Assembly (NCBI RefSeq): GCF_017876115.1
Contig: NZ_JAGINO010000004.1
Location: forward strand, 1 to 64,000
Origin: Azospirillum picis
Lineage (GTDB): Bacteria > Pseudomonadota > Alphaproteobacteria > Azospirillales > Azospirillaceae
Length of the DNA: 64,000 nucleotides
Direction of reading: 5' to 3'
The translations under genes and the position numbers were made by a program. The notes beneath the pieces are model-generated. The model searched no databases. It saw nothing but the letters and a program-made list of their open reading frames with translations, and was not told where the DNA came from. Within the stretch, counting starts at the first letter, position 1; each line of letters starts with the position of its first letter. Shown here piece after piece: positions 63,032-64,000 of this stretch.

Positions 63032-64000
63032 TCAGCTCATGGCAAGGCAGCCCTCTCCGCCGCCGGTCTGCAGGGGATAGCCGATCGCCGCGAGGCTCTC
63101 GGCCGAGAACACGTCGGCCGGATCGATGACGTTGAGCGAGGCCGAGGTGACGATGCCGTACAGGTTGGCGTCGAAATTCACCGGTCCTTCGCGGAAGCGC
63201 GAGAAGTTTGCCACCATTTCACCGCCGGGCGGCGGAATGAAGGTGGTTTCCTCTTCCAGATCGAAGCCGTCGACCATCGTGCCGCCGGGATCGGTCAGGG
63301 AAATCTGCGTGCGCAGCCACACCTGTTGGCCATTGGCCGGGTCGGTCGAGGTGCCCGGCGCGATGACGCTCAAAAGGTCGGCCGGGGTGCGGGGCGGCTC
63401 CGGGATCTCCAGGAACTCGCGATACAGCGTGTCGTCCCCGACCACCAGGATCGTGCCGTCGTCCGGCTGGACCGAGGCCTGGACGACATGCTCGATCTCG
63501 CTGTCGCCGACCTGGACGGACAGCAGGAAGCTGTTGGGCTGGTCGTTGAAGTAGCGCTGGTAGGTGGCATCGTCTGTCCCGACCACCGGATCGTCGAAGG
63601 TCATGGCCACCGTCATGCGGAAGGGATCACCGGACTGCACGTCCTCGTCGAGGAAGGGAACCGGCAGGTCTATCACCCCCTGCACGTCGACGACGTAGAG
63701 GCCGTCGTAGGCATCGCCCCCGCCGGGGCCGCCGGTACCGGGATCCTGGCCGTTTCCCGGGTGAGGGCCGTGTCCGTTCCCATGCCCCCAGCCGCCATTT
63801 CCCCAGCCGCCATTTCCCCAGCCGCCATTTCCCCAGCCGCCATTTCCCCAGCCGCCATTTCCCCAGCCGCCATTTCCCCAGCCGCCATGTCCCTGGCCGC
63901 CATGTCCCTGGCCGCCATGCCCCCAGCCACCATTTCCCAAATCGCCATGTCCATGCTGGTCGTGTCCACGGCCGCTCCACTGGTGGCCTTGGCGGTTGCC
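63032..64000 (-). CDS. Hypothetical protein with tandem glycine-rich pentapeptides (start beyond window)
   Basis: At least 322 residues, open to the window edge, so the N-terminus is not seen. The visible start is rich in Gly, His, Gln and Arg ([11 protein letters not shown]). Ten tandem pentapeptides follow (GNGGW or [10 protein letters not shown] types), then a Gly/Pro-rich bridge and a folded acidic domain ([18 protein letters not shown] to [17 protein letters not shown]) whose family I do not recognise. Its beta-rich, exported-like composition without cysteine except near the end (EGCLAMS) suggests a secreted or surface protein. Reading confirms the repeats stay in frame. Confidence 0.65.
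   Translation of the reverse strand, partial: GNRQGHQWSGRGHDQHGHGDLGNGGWGHGGQGHGGQGHGGWGNGGWGNGGWGNGGWGNGGWGNGGWGNGGWGHGNGHGPHPGNGQDPGTGGPGGGDAYDGLYVVDVQGVIDLPVPFLDEDVQSGDPFRMTVAMTFDDPVVGTDDATYQRYFNDQPNSFLLSVQVGDSEIEHVVQASVQPDDGTILVVGDDTLYREFLEIPEPPRTPADLLSVIAPGTSTDPANGQQVWLRTQISLTDPGGTMVDGFDLEEETTFIPPPGGEMVANFSRFREGPVNFDANLYGIVTSASLNVIDPADVFSAESLAAIGYPLQTGGGEGCLAMS
63788..63937 (-). repeat. Ten tandem 15-base coding repeats
   Basis: The 15-base unit (plus-strand form CCAGCCGCCATTTCC) occurs ten times in a row. The six copies nearest 63788 are essentially identical and the rest vary at one or two bases, giving [10 protein letters not shown] and GHGGQ. The near-identity points to recent expansion by slippage or unequal exchange. 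Confidence 0.85.

Noticed and set aside
63788-63937. Regular 15-base repeats that might suggest a CRISPR array.
   Set aside because: The units are directly adjacent without spacers, too short, and are translated in frame as a glycine-rich repeat.

Overview
This window is high-GC bacterial DNA with densely packed genes and short operons. Gene content and protein style (fused indolepyruvate oxidoreductase, three-gene pnt operon, hydantoinase operon, many AraC/GntR/TetR/IclR regulators, several ABC and MFS transporters) point to a soil or plant-associated alphaproteobacterium, most like Azospirillum or a close relative. The mix of catabolic islands and the absence of any ribosomal, tRNA or replication gene would suit a secondary replicon. 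Both are inferences; no rRNA or marker gene is present to settle them.

Layout. 0-0.7 kb: a mobile-element scar made of the start of an IS701-type transposase, an IS630-type transposase stub and the tail of a frameshifted short-chain dehydrogenase. 1-14 kb: an amino-acid and keto-acid degradation island (leucine-type dehydrogenase, fused indolepyruvate:ferredoxin oxidoreductase, FAD-linked 2-hydroxyacid dehydrogenase, orphan ABC binding protein, two AraC regulators, then an SDR-thiolase-acyl-CoA dehydrogenase operon). This could carry branched-chain amino acids to acyl-CoA and thiolytic products. 14-15 kb: an IS6-type remnant and a tiny lipoprotein gene. 15-22.6 kb: an IclR regulator divergent from a hyuA-hyuB-transporter-flavin oxidase operon, with three TATCGAT-type operator candidates between them. 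A thiolase scrap follows at 22.6 kb.

23-31 kb: an unusual type I secretion locus with a 541-residue protein of unknown function, an 80-residue protein, an HlyD-type adaptor and a 1378-residue fusion of two ABC exporters with degenerate ATPase motifs. 31-36.5 kb: a drug-efflux block (MarR, EmrA-like, EmrB-like, TetR, flavoprotein) with paired palindromic operators. 36.5-55.7 kb: an accessory region with two OxlT-like transporters, two paralogous CBS-domain proteins, two FCD-type GntR regulators, a ThiE/TenI-like protein, pyruvate kinase, a Nudix protein, a PPDK-like protein lacking its C-terminal barrel, a 2-keto-3-deoxy-sugar-acid operon (FAH hydrolase, KdgT permease, SDR), an HDAC-like deacetylase, a GNAT acetyltransferase, a TauE/SafE transporter and a ketopantoate reductase-like protein. 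Several promoters here share a TGGTATACCA-like palindrome, suggesting one GntR regulon.

55.8-58.9 kb: the proton-translocating transhydrogenase operon pntAA-pntAB-pntB. 59-63 kb: late purine (urate) catabolism, with uraD and puuE on the minus strand and uraH and glyoxylate carboligase on the plus strand. The window ends inside a protein of unknown function with ten tandem glycine-rich pentapeptides.
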